A stretch of DNA of 64,000 bases from Microbacterium sp. NIBRBAC000506063 (GCF_017968845.1 NZ_CP072876.1:2108001-2172000), one strand, 5' to 3'. Counted from the stretch's first letter, positions 9,015 through 19,308 are shown. A program made the numbers and translations. Notes: generated from the letters alone by a model not told the origin.

Positions 9015-9544
9015 ATGTCGTTGGAACTGACATCGTTTGCGACACCGGAACAGATGGCGCAGCGCTCAGGCGGCGCCATCCCCGCCACTCGCCCTTCCTG
9101 CAGAGCGAACTCAACGCCGCGACCCGGCAGATCCGCAACGCCTGCGGCTGGCACATCGCGACTGTCGAAGAGCTGACCTACAAGAAGGTGCGTCCGTTCT
9201 CCGAGGCCGTGTGGCTTCCGGCCATGCAGATCGAGGCGATCGCCTCCGTCACGATCGACGGCACAACTCTCACCCCAGCGAACGTCGATTTCGACCCGGA
9301 CACCGGGTGGACGTCGCTGTGCGGCCGGCGAGTGAACCTCACCTTCACCGCAGGGCACGAGGCCATCCCCGAGGACCTCGTCACGCTCACCCTCGAGCTC
9401 GCCGCCGGCGCGCTCGGCTCCCCGCTCGGCATCAGCCGTGAGCAGGCTGGCGCCGTCTCGGTGACCTTCACTCGCACCTCCGGTGCGCTGCAGCCTGCCG
9501 ACCACGCCCGCCTCGCCGCATACAAGCTCGGGAGGCTGCCGTGA
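9015..9544 (+). CDS. Head-tail connector protein (gp6-like adaptor)
   Basis: The repaired 176-aa protein starts MSLELTSFATPEQMAQRSGG and continues LNAATRQIRNACGWHI, with the helical fold expected of phage head-tail adaptors, which join the portal ring to the tail. ATG at 9015 lies after GGGGTGGTGGGG. One C is missing at 9092-9094 (TRPFLQSELN is restored by it). The stop overlaps the next GTG as GTGA. Assignment rests on position and general pattern. Confidence 0.75.
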
Positions 9545-9882
9545 TCTCCGGGCTCGTCGCCCGCCACACCATCAGCCGGGAACGACCCGTGATGGTCACC
9601 GACGGCCGCGGAGGCCGCGAACCGGACTTCACCGGCGCCACATCAGTTGACCTGGACGGGTGGGCACTGGACGCGGGGAACACGCTCGCCGATCAGCAGA
9701 ACCGCGACGGCGCGCTGATCCAGTGGACGGCCCGAGGCCCGTTCGACGCCGACATCGACCGGCATGACCGGATCACCGTCAGCGGCGAGCAGTTCAAGAT
9801 CGATGGCGCCGTGATCCGGCAGCCCGGACCGACAGCGGCGACATCCCACACGATCCTGCTGCTCGCAAAGTGGAAGGGGTGA
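9541..9882 (+). CDS. Head closure protein (Hc1-like)
   Basis: A 113-aa beta-rich protein with a GTG start inside the previous stop. Phrases such as NTLADQQNRDGALIQWTARGPFD and DRITVSGEQFKIDG match small head-closure or stopper proteins of siphophages. Its position between adaptor and tail-completion genes supports this. Intact. Confidence 0.65.
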   Translation: MISGLVARHTISRERPVMVTDGRGGREPDFTGATSVDLDGWALDAGNTLADQQNRDGALIQWTARGPFDADIDRHDRITVSGEQFKIDGAVIRQPGPTAATSHTILLLAKWKG

Positions 9883-9886
9883 GACC

Positions 9887-10135
9887 GTGGCCGGCAAGAT
9901 GCGCATCCAGATCAACAAGCCCGGGGTGCTCGCCCTCCTCAACGCCCCCGAAGTCGCCGCCGACCTCACCAGCCGCGGCAACCGGATGGCCGCGGCCGCC
10001 GGCGACGGCTTCGAGGTCGACACCACCAGCAACCGCGACCGCGCCGTCGTCTTCGTCCGCACCGCCACCGTCGACGCCATGCGCGCCGAAGCCAAGGACC
10101 GATCGCTGACCCGATCGATCGACGCCGGGAGGTAG
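9887..10135 (+). CDS. Tail completion protein (HK97 gp10-like), short
   Basis: GTG at 9887; 82 aa. The sequence MAAAAGDGFEVDTTSNRDRAVVFVRT matches the usual strand of gp10-like tail completion proteins, where an early helix is followed by a strand with RxRxxV. Neighbours are a head closure gene and a tail terminator gene. Four bases separate it from the next start. Intact. Confidence 0.65.
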   Translation: MAGKMRIQINKPGVLALLNAPEVAADLTSRGNRMAAAAGDGFEVDTTSNRDRAVVFVRTATVDAMRAEAKDRSLTRSIDAGR

Positions 10136-10138
10136 ACC

Positions 10139-10570
10139 GTGGAGCTCCTGGTCCCCGCCGACGTCGAGGTCGCCGCGCTCGCCGAGCTGTCCACCATGCT
10201 CCCCGGAAACGGCTTCCCCGGCGTCACGTCGGCCGCTGAGGCGCTCGGGACGAAGATCCCGACCGCTGACCCCAAGCCGGCCGAGTTCGGCCGTGTGCTG
10301 ACCACCGGCGGCGCCGGGCGGGATCTCGTCACCGACACCCCGACCCTCATCCTCGAGGGCTACGCCGTCACTGAGCAGCGTGCCCGCGACCTGTGCGCGC
10401 TGATGGTCGCAATCGTCGAGGCCGCGGCCCGCGCCGGCTCCCTCGGCGGGGTGACATGCTACGCCGCCCGTGTCGGGTCCCTGCCCAGCAACCTCCCGCA
10501 CCCACAGGTGCCCACACACTTCCGGTTCACCGCCACAGTTTCCGTCGACCTCCGCAGGACGACGGTCTAG
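10139..10570 (+). CDS. Tail terminator protein
   Basis: The 143-aa product starts with GTG at 10139, after GGGAGG. It has the terminator layout of an N-terminal strand-helix unit (LVPADVEVAALAELSTML), a central strand (TPTLILEGYAVTEQRARDL) and a final strand (RFTATVSVDLR). Tail terminators cap the growing tail tube and join it to the head. It lies immediately before the tube gene, as expected. Intact. Confidence 0.7.
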   Translation: MELLVPADVEVAALAELSTMLPGNGFPGVTSAAEALGTKIPTADPKPAEFGRVLTTGGAGRDLVTDTPTLILEGYAVTEQRARDLCALMVAIVEAAARAGSLGGVTCYAARVGSLPSNLPHPQVPTHFRFTATVSVDLRRTTV

Positions 10571-10583
10571 GTTCCCCGCTTCA

Positions 10584-10607
10584 CTCACCGGTACGCCCGT
10601 GCCGGTG
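10584..10607 (+). terminator. Hairpin between tail terminator and tail tube genes
   Basis: TCACCGG (10584-10590) pairs with CCGGTGA (10601-10607) across a 10-base loop. No T tract follows. It could attenuate read-through or protect the 5' end of the tail tube message. Confidence 0.4.
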
Positions 10608-10635
10608 ATCCGTCGTGCCTGAAAGGGGCAAAGAC

Positions 10636-11226
10636 ATGTCCGTGAACAGCAGCAACGTCTACGTCGGCGCACCCGATCAGGCCGTGACCGGAGCGATCCT
10701 CACCGGCCCCGAGACGGACGTCATCCCAGACACCATCGATGACTTCACCTTCGAGGGGCTCGACTCCTCGGGATACGTCGGCGAGGACGGCGTCACGATC
10801 ACGCCGACCGAGTCGACCGAGTCGATCAAGGACTGGTCGCTGAAGGTCATCCGCAAGATCCTCACCGAGTTCGACTCGACGATCGCCTGGGCGCACCTCG
10901 AGCTCAACGAGGCCGCGCTGAAGAACTACATGGGCGAGGACAACGTCGACGTCACCGAAGCGACCGTCTCCGCCGGCACCCTGACCCGCGCCGCGATCGC
11001 CGGCGAGATGCGCCCGGTGAAGGCCTGGTACTTCAAGATCAAGGACGGCACCCGCCGCGCCCTGGTCTTCGTCCCGCACGGTCAGGTCACCGACCGCGGC
11101 GAGATCAGCCTGCTCGCCTCACAGGCGATCACGCTGCCGGTCACGCTCACGACCTACCCGGATGCCGCCGGCAAGAACATCTACATCTACCTCGACGACG
11201 GCGTCGTCGCCGCCAGCGGGGACTGA
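10636..11226 (+). CDS. Major tail (tube) protein
   Basis: The start chosen is the ATG at 10636 (MSVNSSNVYVGAPDQAVTGA), with GAAAGGGG upstream; an in-frame GTG at 10615 is less likely. The 196-aa protein has the tube-fold pattern of an N-terminal loop with FTFEGLDSSGYVGEDGVTIT followed by a long alpha-beta segment. It assembles as hexameric rings around the tape measure. Hairpins flank it on both sides, which would set it apart as a separately abundant message. Intact. Confidence 0.85.
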   Translation: MSVNSSNVYVGAPDQAVTGAILTGPETDVIPDTIDDFTFEGLDSSGYVGEDGVTITPTESTESIKDWSLKVIRKILTEFDSTIAWAHLELNEAALKNYMGEDNVDVTEATVSAGTLTRAAIAGEMRPVKAWYFKIKDGTRRALVFVPHGQVTDRGEISLLASQAITLPVTLTTYPDAAGKNIYIYLDDGVVAASGD

Positions 11227-11231
11227 TAGAC

Positions 11232-11271
11232 CGTCGCGGCGGGGCCACCGGGAACCGGTCCCGTCGCGACG
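11232..11271 (+). terminator. Hairpin after the tail tube gene
   Basis: CGTCGCG (11232-11238) pairs with CGCGACG (11265-11271), with further CGGG/CCCG pairing inside. Position between the abundant tube protein and the tail chaperones fits partial termination, a common arrangement in siphophages. No T tract. Confidence 0.5.
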
Positions 11272-11306
11272 CTGCAGCCGTTGGTTCCCGAGAATGAGAG
11301 GTTCCC

Positions 11307-11563
11307 ATGGAAGAGAAGTTCCACCACACGCTGCCCAGCGGCGACACGATCACGCTCCCGAAGTACAAGCACATCCCGCCGGGCTGGCCCGCAGGGCACG
11401 CAAGGAACCCGCGGGCGATCAGATCTGGACCTTCCTCGAGGCCCTGTGCCCCGAAGAGGATCTCGCCAAGCTCGACGGGCTCACGCTCGAGGGCTTCGCC
11501 GAGCTCGCCGCCGCCTGGCAGAAGGACTCCCGCGTGAACCAGGGGGAATCTTCGGCCTCCTAG
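11307..11563 (+). CDS. Tail assembly chaperone (gpG-like)
   Basis: ATG at 11307 after GAGAGG. One G is missing at 11381-11383; with it restored the product is 85 aa (IPPGLARRARKEPAGDQIW, then FLEALCPEEDLAKLDGLTLE). It lies between the tube and tape measure genes, the invariant place of the chaperone pair. It binds the tape measure protein during tail assembly and is not part of the virion. A second frame continues past its stop (see the fusion entry). Confidence 0.8.
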
Positions 11564-11931
11564 ATCTCGTAGACGAGCATCGGGAGGCCGTCGAGTTCGA
11601 GCTCCTGGTGATCGGCCGACACCTCGACGAGCTCGGCACCCCGGCACTGTCCTGGCGTGACCTGTTCGTCCTGGTGCGCCGGTGGCAGAAGGTGCCGGGG
11701 AACGCCTTCGCGGAGTCCTGGCGGGGAGCGGCGCTGCCGTCCTGGTCGGAGCAGGTACTGGCAGTGATCGTCGATCTGCTGCAGGCCGTGAGCTTCAAGC
11801 TCAGCCGCGGCAAGGGCAGCAAACCCCGGCGTTTCGAGCGCTGGTGGGAGCGGGTCAAGAAGCGCTTCGGGCGCGACCCGATCCCCATGTCGCAGTTCGA
11901 CGACTGGTGGGAAGCCGCCGGCCGACGCTGA
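11307..11931 (+). CDS. Tail assembly chaperone fusion (gpGT-like) by -1 frameshift
   Basis: Just before the gpG stop the sequence has GGGGGAA (11542-11548). A -1 slip there reads on as GGIFGLLDLVDEHREAVEFE and through a basic domain (RGKGSKPRRFERWWERVKKR) to a stop at 11931, giving about 208 aa. The two-product arrangement made by programmed -1 frameshifting is conserved in long-tailed phages. One caution applies: this assembly loses bases from G runs, so six G in the true sequence would instead give one continuous gene. Confidence 0.7.
11542..11548 (+). promoter_or_regulatory. Candidate slippery sequence for -1 frameshifting
   Basis: GGGGGAA read as CAG GGG GAA in the zero frame. Slipping back one base keeps full pairing in the first site and partial pairing in the second. 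The zero-frame stop TAG follows at 11561-11563. Confidence 0.55.
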
Positions 11932-11949
11932 CCCGGAGGGGGTGAGACG

Positions 11950-13955
11950 ATGTCGCAGGGTGTGGAGCTCGCAACCGCCTGGGTGCGTCTCGTCCCCTCG
12001 GTCGAGGGCGTCACTGACTCCGTGACGAAGGCCTTCGCGCCCGGTCAGAAGGCCGCGGAGGACGCCGGCGGGAGAGCCGGCGCCGGCTGGTCCTCGAAAG
12101 TCAAGGGCGCGATCGGCGTCGCCGCGATCGTCGCCGGGGTCGTCACGACCTTCAAGAAGCTCTACGAGGTCGGAGCCGTCTTCGACGACGTCACCGACAC
12201 CATCCGCATCGGGACGGGCGCCCAGGGCGAGGCCCTCGACGGCCTGGTCGATGTCGCCAAGAACGTCGGACGCAACGTTCCGGTCGAGTTCGACAAGATC
12301 GGCCCGGTCGTCGCCGATCTGAACACCCGCCTCGGGTTGACCGGCGACACGCTGCAGACCGTCTCGGCGCAGTACCTCGAGGCCGGCCGGATCCTCGGCG
12401 AAGACGTCGACATCAAGAAGACGACGGCCGCCTTCAGCGCCTTCCGCATCGAAGGCGAGCAGGTCGAATCCGCCATGGACACCCTCTTCCAGGTGTCGCA
12501 GGCGACCGGGGTCGGCATCAACGAGCTCGCCACCAACACCGCCAACGCCGCCCCCATGGTGCAGAACCTCGGATTCACCTTCGAGGACACCGCGGCGCTG
12601 ATCGGCACCCTCGACAAGGCCGGCCTCAACGCGAACAAGATGCTCACGACCCTCGGTCCCGGTCTCGTGAACATGTCCAAGGATGGCGAGCAGCCCGCCG
12701 AGGTCTTCCCCGGGTCGTCGCCGAGCTCGAGGAGCTCGTCGCCGCCGGTGACACCGCCTCGGCGATAAACCTCGCCGGCAGCATCTTCGGCACCCGAGGA
12801 GCGTCCCAGTTCGTCGCGGCGATCCAGTCCGGCACGCTCAACATGGACGATCTGATGGCGTCCACCGGCGCCACAGGCGACACGATCCTCGGCGTGGCCG
12901 AGGAGACGGCCGACTTCTCCGAGCAGTGGCAGATCTTCAAGAACCGGGCACTGGTGGCCATCGAGCCCGTCGCGACGATGGTCTTCAACAGCCTCGGCGC
13001 GGCGATGAAGTGGGTCAACGACCTCTTCGACGGTATGGATCTCGGCGAGGTCTTCGGGCCGATGCTGTCCAGCGTGAGCGAGCTCGCCCCGCTCGTGCTG
13101 GACCTGTGGACGTCACTGTCGCCCGTGTCGCTGGCCTTCCAGGCGCTGCAGCCCGTGCTGCCGCTGCTCGCCGATCTGCTAGGCCAAGTCGCCGGTGTCG
13201 CGAGCGAGCTCGCCGCCGCCATCCTGCCGCCGCTGTCGTCCATCCTCGACATCGTCGTCGGTGTCGTCGTCGATCTGATGACCGCGTTCGCCCCGCTGAT
13301 CTCAGCTCTGGTCGAGGCCCTCGCCCCGATCCTGACCGTCGTCGCGCAATTGGCCGGCGCCGTTCTCGTCCCCGCGCTACAGATCGTCGCCGGCATCGTG
13401 CGCGTTCTCGGCGACGTGATCACGTGGCTGGTGAAGACCATCATCAAGCCGTTCTTCACGAACATCGTCATCCCCATCGTGAAGGACGTCGCCGCCGGAT
13501 TCGAAACCGCCTTCGGCGGGCTCGGTGATTTCTTCGAGACCATCTGGTCCGGGATCAAGGCCGGATTCAAGGCCTTCATCAACTTCATCATCGACGGGAT
13601 TAACGGCTTCATCAGCGGCTTCAACTCCGTCGGTGGTTTCCTCTCGGACATCACCGGCGGGGCCGTCAGCTTCAAGATCGGCACCCTCCCGCGGCTCGCC
13701 GACGGCGCCACGATCCTGCCCCGCCCGGGCGGAACAGCGGCGATCCTCGCCGAGGCCGGCAAGCCGGAGTCCGTCGTGGACACCGGACTGCTCAACCGGG
13801 CATTGGAGGAAGGCCTCGATGGCGACACAGGCGGCATCCGGCCGGGAGACCGGGTGATCTTCGAGATCGAAGGAACCCCGCTGACCGCGGTCGCGAAGCG
13901 TGTCGTGGACGACGTGCTGCCGTCCCCGGTGCAGTCCCGCGTCATGTCGGTCTGA
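11950..13955 (+). CDS. Tape measure protein
   Basis: The repaired protein is 668 aa. It starts with a small globular part, then VKGAIGVAAIVAGVVTTFKKL, a long helical region with a phage tail tape measure domain (TALIGTLDKAGLN and NMDDLMASTGATGD), and a hydrophobic stretch at about residues 380-500. It sets tail length and is ejected with the DNA. ATG at 11950 follows GGAGGGGGTGAG. One C or G is missing at 12708-12714; restoring it reads EVFPRVVAELEELVAAGD. At 668 aa the tail would be short to medium, on the rule of about 0.15 nm per residue. Confidence 0.9.
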
Positions 13956-13967
13956 CCCGTCCGCTAC

Positions 13968-13986
13968 GCCCCGTCACTGGCGGGGC
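13968..13986 (+). terminator. Hairpin after tape measure gene
   Basis: GCCCCG (13968-13973) pairs with CGGGGC (13981-13986) over a 7-base loop, followed by TTCGTC. Short but G+C only, with a weak T-rich end. Confidence 0.5.
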
Positions 13987-14007
13987 TTCGTCATCTGAGG
14001 GGGCACT

Positions 14008-16220
14008 GTGGCCGCGACTACTGAGCGTTTGAACTGGCTCCGTGCGTCTCCGAACGTGCGGTTCCAGCTGTTCGCGAACTACATCGGTGCTGACATCGCA
14101 GCGAACGAGTCGATCGTGGACGTGCGGATCCGGTGCGCGAACGGACCGGGAGCGACGTCGGCGACGCAGTCGAACGACGGTGGTTCGCATGTCGGGTCGA
14201 TCGACGGGATCGGCACGTTCGCTTCTCGTTCGCAGACACCGTTCATCCCCAGCGGCCTAGGGGCGAACGCGCAACGGTGGAACCTCGAGGCGCGTGTGCG
14301 TATCCCGCACAACTCGAATGGATCCCACGCGAACGCGATCATCCGCATGATCACCGACTGGGGTCCTGGCGGTTCGTACGGGCAAGAGGGCACCTACTCG
14401 ATGCCGCTGCCGACGATCCCACGAACCCCGACCAATGTGGCGGTGGAACGCCTGTCCGACACGTCCATGCGAGTGACCTGGGATCATGTTTCCCCCAGCA
14501 CTCGCGGCCGCATCCAGCGGCGCATCAACGGTGGCGCCTGGCAGACCATCTACACGATGAACACGACCTCCGGGACGTTCACGAACTCGTCCGGACTCGG
14601 CGCGAACCTGCGCGTCGACTACCGCGTGGCAGGCGTCACCGATGCCGGCGTATCCGCCTACTCCTCCCCGGTCACCGTCTACACAACACCAGGCACTCCG
14701 CTGGCCCCTGCCGTCTCACGAGTCGCCGAGGGCATCCGCGTCGCATCGGCGTCCACGCTGAACACGCACGCGACGCATTTCGACATCCAGGACGACGGCG
14801 TGCTGGTCGCCTCCGCCCAGCCGGTCTCGAACCTTCCCTGGGTGCACGAAGACCCGAACCCGGCGATCGCGCACCGCTACCGCATCCGCGGCCGGCGTGC
14901 GTCCGGAGGGATCGGCTCATCAACCCTGATCGGCTCCTACTCGCCGTACTCGGCCACCGTCGAGCTGCTCGCCCCGCCAAACCCACCCACCGGGCTCACC
15001 CCCAACGGCGGCGTCGCCGCCGACGACATGGACGTGCGCCTCCAGTGGGTGCACAACCCTGTCGACGCGTCGGACCAGAGCGACTACGAGCTCCGATACC
15101 GGGAACCCGACGACGCATGGACCACCCTCGCCGGCGACGACGAGACTTTCCGCGACGTCCCCCTCACCGCGGGCGACTGGGAATGGCAGGTCCGCACCAA
15201 GGGCGAGCACCCCGACTGGTCGAACTGGTCCTCGACCGCAACAGTCGAAGTGATCAGCCGCCCCGGTGTCGCAATCACCCAGCCCGAAGACGAGTGGGAC
15301 GCCGCGATCCTCCCCGTCACCTGGACTTGGTTCCAGGAGCAAGACCGGCCGCAGACGCAATGGCAGGTGCAACTGCTCCAGGACTCCGAAGTCATCGAGT
15401 ACCGCGCCGGAGTCGGCGCCGCGACATCGTTCACCCTGCCCCGCCACCTCACCGAAGGCGAGTGGACGGTCCGCGTCCGAGGCCGCACCGGTGACGTGTG
15501 GTCCGACTGGGACGAGACAACCTTCCAGGTCGTGTTCGATCCCCCCGCCGCGCCGGCGCTCGCCGGGGAGTGGGACGAGGCGCAGGGCGGTGTCAGCTTG
15601 TCCTTCGGGCCGGTGGACGACGAGGTCGCGCCCGAGACGGTGCGTGTGGTGCTCGAGCGGTCCTTCGACGGCGAGGAGTGGCATTCCATCGCCGAGGGCA
15701 CTGAGCCCACCGAGGTCGTCGACTGGGAGTCTCTGTCGAACGGGCACACCTGGTATCGGTCGACGTCGTTTACCGCACCAGGTGCGGCCGCCGAGACGGT
15801 GATCGTCGTCGAGGCACGATCGAGCGCGGTCTGGCTGTCCGGCGGCAGCGGTTTCGAGATCACTGGGCGGCTGCCCTACGACCCGAAGGTGACGATCACG
15901 GTGGGCCGTGAGACGGCGCTGAAGCAGTACGCCGGACGTTCCAAGCCGGTCGTGTACCGCGGTGAGGCGTTGTCGAGGATCGTGCAGATCCAGGGGACGG
16001 TACTGGACCAGGCCGTCGACAACGCCGGCATTGACCACCTGACCGAGCTGTCACATCTGTCGCATCCCGTCTTCCTGTTCCGCAGTCCGCGCGGTGATCG
16101 CATCTACGGGTCGATCAGCGCCATCAACCTGCCGCGCAGGTTCGGATCGTCCCTTCCGGGGAGTGGGACGGCGTGTGGGAGTACGGGGTGACGCTGACGG
16201 AGGCGGAGGCCGAGGAATGA
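14008..16220 (+). CDS. Tail protein with fibronectin type III-like repeats
   Basis: GTG at 14008; 737 aa after repair. From about residue 145 several beta-sandwich repeats recur with the FN3 pattern, for example PTNVAVERLSDTSMRVTWDH, then PPTGLTPNGG...VRLQWVHNP, and WEWQVRTKGEHPDWSNWSS. The C-terminal 150 residues (VTITVGRETALKQYAGRSKP) look like a distal-tail or baseplate hub domain. FN3 modules on phage tails are thought to help weak binding to surface sugars. A base is missing near 16139-16140; restoring it ends the protein VWEYGVTLTEAEAEE, with the stop overlapping the next ATG as ATGA. Confidence 0.8.
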
Positions 16221-17230
16221 GCAGGTGGCGATTCGAGCTCCTGGACCGCTGGGACCATCCGTTGCGGGATCTTGACGGGGTAACCGGTGGGAGCGCGGAG
16301 ATCGTCGCGCAGTCTGTCCTGGGCGGATCCGGGCAGCTGTTCCTGCACCGCCGGCAGGACATCGACTGGATGTCGCACCGAGTGCGGGCGATCTACCAGG
16401 GCAACACGGAGTGGCCGGTCGGCACCTTCCTGCTGTCGTCGCCGAAGGCGGTCCACACCGCCTTCGGTGCCCGCTACGAGGTCGGGCTGCTGACGAAGAT
16501 GAACGTCATCCAGGAGGACGCGGTCGAAGACCGCTTCTCCCTGCCTGCCGGCACCCCGGTCATCCCCACCGTCGTGAGCCTGATCCACTCCACCGGGGAG
16601 ACCAGGATCGCCGTCACCGACAGCAGCAGCGTGCTCACTTCCGCACTGACCTGGGACGCCGGCAACTCGAAGTTGGCGATCATCAACGAGCTGCTGCAGT
16701 CCGCCGGCTATTGGGCACTGTGGTGCGACGGCGGTGGGCAGTTTCGGGTCGAACCGTACGTGGATCCGGCGTCCCGGCCCGTCTCGCACGTCTTCGAGTA
16801 CGGGGAGGCGAGCCTGTACCTCCCCGATTGGGAGCACGAACAGAACCACTCCAGCGTCCCGAACCGCTTCGTCGCGATCGGTGAAGGCGACGAGGAGAAC
16901 CCTCCCTTGGTGGGAGTGGCGGTCAACGAGGATCCCGCTAGCCCGTACAGCTTCCAGGCGCGAGGCCGGTGGATCACCGCGGAGCCGGACGAGGGCGTGG
17001 AAGCGGAGACGCAGACCGTCATCGACCAGTACGCGGCTCGCCGGCTTCGTGACCTGATGGACCCGGTCTCGAGGCTGACGGTGTCGCACGCGATGCTCCA
17101 GCTGGAGCAGAACGCCCTGGTGTCGTTCATCCCGGAGGACGGCGTGCAGCGTCTCGCGACCGTGCAGCGCATGGCCTGCGACTTCGTGTTCGCTCCCGAC
17201 ATCAGCGCAGAGTGGAGGCAGGTGTTATGA
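16217..17230 (+). CDS. Minor tail protein (baseplate hub or gp37-like)
   Basis: 337 aa from the ATG at 16217. The start MSRWRFELLDRWDHPLRDLD and GGSAEIVAQSVLGGSGQLFL, followed by IDWMSHRVRAIYQG and WPVGTFLLSSPK, are typical of a second minor tail protein in actinophages, probably part of the baseplate. Both ends overlap neighbours as ATGA, so it belongs to a tightly coupled tail operon. Intact. Confidence 0.75.
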   Translation: MSRWRFELLDRWDHPLRDLDGVTGGSAEIVAQSVLGGSGQLFLHRRQDIDWMSHRVRAIYQGNTEWPVGTFLLSSPKAVHTAFGARYEVGLLTKMNVIQEDAVEDRFSLPAGTPVIPTVVSLIHSTGETRIAVTDSSSVLTSALTWDAGNSKLAIINELLQSAGYWALWCDGGGQFRVEPYVDPASRPVSHVFEYGEASLYLPDWEHEQNHSSVPNRFVAIGEGDEENPPLVGVAVNEDPASPYSFQARGRWITAEPDEGVEAETQTVIDQYAARRLRDLMDPVSRLTVSHAMLQLEQNALVSFIPEDGVQRLATVQRMACDFVFAPDISAEWRQVL

Positions 17231-17969
17231 CATCGGTCTTCGAGGAACTGTGGGCGGCTATCAGGGAACTGAAAGCCAACCGCGGCCCCGTAGTCCGGTG
17301 GGGAACGGTCGCGACGGGCTCTCCGCTCACCGTGTTCCTGGATGGCAGTCTCGACACTGCCGGGTCGCCGGTGCCGTCCCCGGCACGCTCGGTCATCCCG
17401 GACCTGCGTGCCGGGGACCGGGTGCTGTGCGTGGAGCAGCACCGCCGCGTCACTGTCGCCAACGTCGCCGGCCGCGCCCGGCTCGTCGAAGTCACCGACC
17501 TGAACGACGCGATCACGCCAGGGTTTCACTGGTGCGCCGGCGACGCCGCGAACAATCCCGCCGGCTTCGAGCTCGTCGTCCTCGCCGAAGCTACCGACGC
17601 CGGAGCGATCGTGCAGACGGCCCACCGATCCGGCACGACCTCGAGCAGTGCCCTGCGCACCGAGTGGCGGCGCCGACGGAGCGCGGCCGGTGCGTGGACC
17701 GGGTGGTTGGAGATCTCCAATCCTGCGATCGCGGACGGCATTGTCTCGGCATCGGTCGCGGCCAACACCACGGCCAGCTTCTCGGTCACCTTCCCGGCGG
17801 CCTGTTCTCTGCGGCACCGAACATCCAGGCGACCATGCAGGTCAACAATCCGCACCTGTACTCCGTCTCGTACAACAACCGCTCCGCATCCGGGGTGACC
17901 ATCCTCATCCGCAACGAGACCAGCTCCGCGGTGACGCTCACCGCGAGCTGGTCGGCGATCGGGGTGTGA
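17227..17969 (+). CDS. Minor tail protein, possible receptor-binding tip
   Basis: ATG at 17227 overlaps the previous stop. The N-terminal helix (FEELWAAIRELKANRGPVVR) leads to a small barrel (VIPDLRAGDRVLCVEQHRRVTVANVAG) and then a beta-rich C-terminal domain with SVTFPAGLFSAAPNIQATMQ. The last part resembles H-type-lectin-like tips seen at the ends of phage tail proteins, so receptor binding is a reasonable guess. One G is missing at 17799-17800; with it the protein is 247 aa. Without it the tip domain is lost. Confidence 0.6.
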
Positions 17970-17970
17970 C

Positions 17971-18149
17971 ATGGTCTATCCCGTCTTCGACGACGCCGGC
18001 AATCAGATCGGCACGCTTGGTTCCCGCGATGTCGTCTGCAGCACCCCGCGCTGCATGAACAGGGGCGTCCCGATCGAGGTGCCCGACAACGACGACCCGG
18101 TGCTCTGCGGCCCTGCGGGCAGTGGATCACCCCACCGCCCGAATTCTGA
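17971..18149 (+). CDS. Small Cys-containing phage protein (59 aa)
   Basis: ATG at 17971. The protein (MVYPVFDDAGNQIGTLGSRD) has VVCSTPRCMNRG and LCGPCGQWITPP, two paired-cysteine motifs that could bind one zinc ion. A C missing at 18111-18113 is needed to read CGPCGQW and the stop at 18147-18149. It lies between tail tip and endolysin genes. Function unknown. Confidence 0.6.
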
Positions 18150-18204
18150 CCTCCATCCCCGCTCTGGGCTCCGCTCGAGCGGGCTCTCCGACCATAGGAG
18201 CACC

Positions 18205-19165
18205 ATGCGATCCGTGAAGGACTACTACACCTACACTCCGAACGCCCGCCAGCGCTACGGCGCCCGCGGGACGGTGGCCGCACGCATCGCGGCACGGACA
18301 TCTCGTACAGCACGACACCGGGCACCCCGGTGCCGGCGCTTCTTGGCGGGACCGTGCACGCGATCGTCGCCCCGTCAACCGGGCATGGCTTCGGGCACCA
18401 GTCGATCGTGGAGTCGGTGTTCGGCTCCAAGCGCTACCGGGTCTCCTACGCCCACGGCCGCGTCGCCCCACCCGTCCGAAAGGGCCAGACCATCAGCGCC
18501 GGCACGAAGGTGCTCGAGGAGGGCACCTCCGGAGCCACCTCCGGCTCCTGCATGCACCAGGAGGTGTTCGACATCGCCCGGGGCGTGTTCATCAACCCGG
18601 AGCCCTTCAACAGGCAGGTCCTCACGACCGGCGGCGGAGGTGGCACACTCCTGCCGACACAGCGACTGGTGACGTCGGTGTCCCTGAACCGCCGCCGCAC
18701 CCCCGACCGCAAGTCCGCGCCGATCAACGAGGCCGGACGCGGCCCCTCAAGCGCGGCACCATCGGGAACTTCGTCGGCTGGAAGCGTGGAGAGAGCGTCG
18801 CCGGCAACGACGTCTGGTTCCAGGGCACCTCCGGCCACTGGTTCCACTCCGGCGGCCTCGACGGCGGCGCCCGCACCGTCGGCCTGAAAGACCTCAACCC
18901 GAAGGCCACGACCGCCACACGCACCGTGCGCACCCTCAAGGGCTCGACGACTGTCAACGGTCGCTCTCAGCCGAGGACCTCCGCGCCGGTCCGGCAGAAG
19001 CTCAAGCGCGTCGTCACCGGCACCTTCGACGGCTACCGCGTCGGGCAGAAGATCACCCAAAACGGCGTCACCAGCGACATCTGGTATCGCGGCGCGTTCA
19101 ACGGCAACTGGTTCTGGGCCGGGAACTTCACCAACCGCTCGACCACCGGCCTCCGGAAGGTGTGA
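18205..19165 (+). CDS. Endolysin: M23 peptidase with two C-terminal SH3b-like repeats
   Basis: ATG at 18205 with TAGGAG upstream. After repair the protein is 320 aa. The N-terminal M23/LytM domain has HRGTD (zinc ligands His and Asp) near residue 29 and a late HGRV. Two repeats follow, each with GT.....G...G......WF.G..G.WF..G, for example NDVWFQGTSGHWFHSGGLD and SDIWYRGAFNGNWFWAGNF, which are SH3b-like wall-binding modules. It should cut peptidoglycan cross-bridges. Bases are missing at 18268-18270 (G) and 18743-18746 (C). The small membrane genes downstream fit a lysis cassette. Confidence 0.85.
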
Positions 19166-19167
19166 GC

Positions 19168-19308
19168 ATGCGGCCCCACAACGTCCAGCACGGCCAGAAA
19201 CGGCCCCAACCGTCCACAGGGCGCCTCCCCAGCGCCCTCCTGGCCGTGCTGGCACCCGCCGCCATCATCTGCCTCCTCGCCCTCGCAGGCACGGCAGGTG
19301 ATGCCTGA
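19168..19308 (+). CDS. Small single-pass membrane protein in the lysis cassette (46 aa)
   Basis: ATG at 19168, two bases after the endolysin stop. The first 22 residues are polar and basic (RPHNVQHGQKRPQ), then about 20 hydrophobic residues (LLAVLAPAAIICLLALAGTA) form one membrane span. The TGA stop shares an A with the next ATG. Position between endolysin and holin-like genes suggests a spanin-independent lysis accessory or a regulator of the holin; unproven. Confidence 0.6.
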   Translation: MRPHNVQHGQKRPQPSTGRLPSALLAVLAPAAIICLLALAGTAGDA

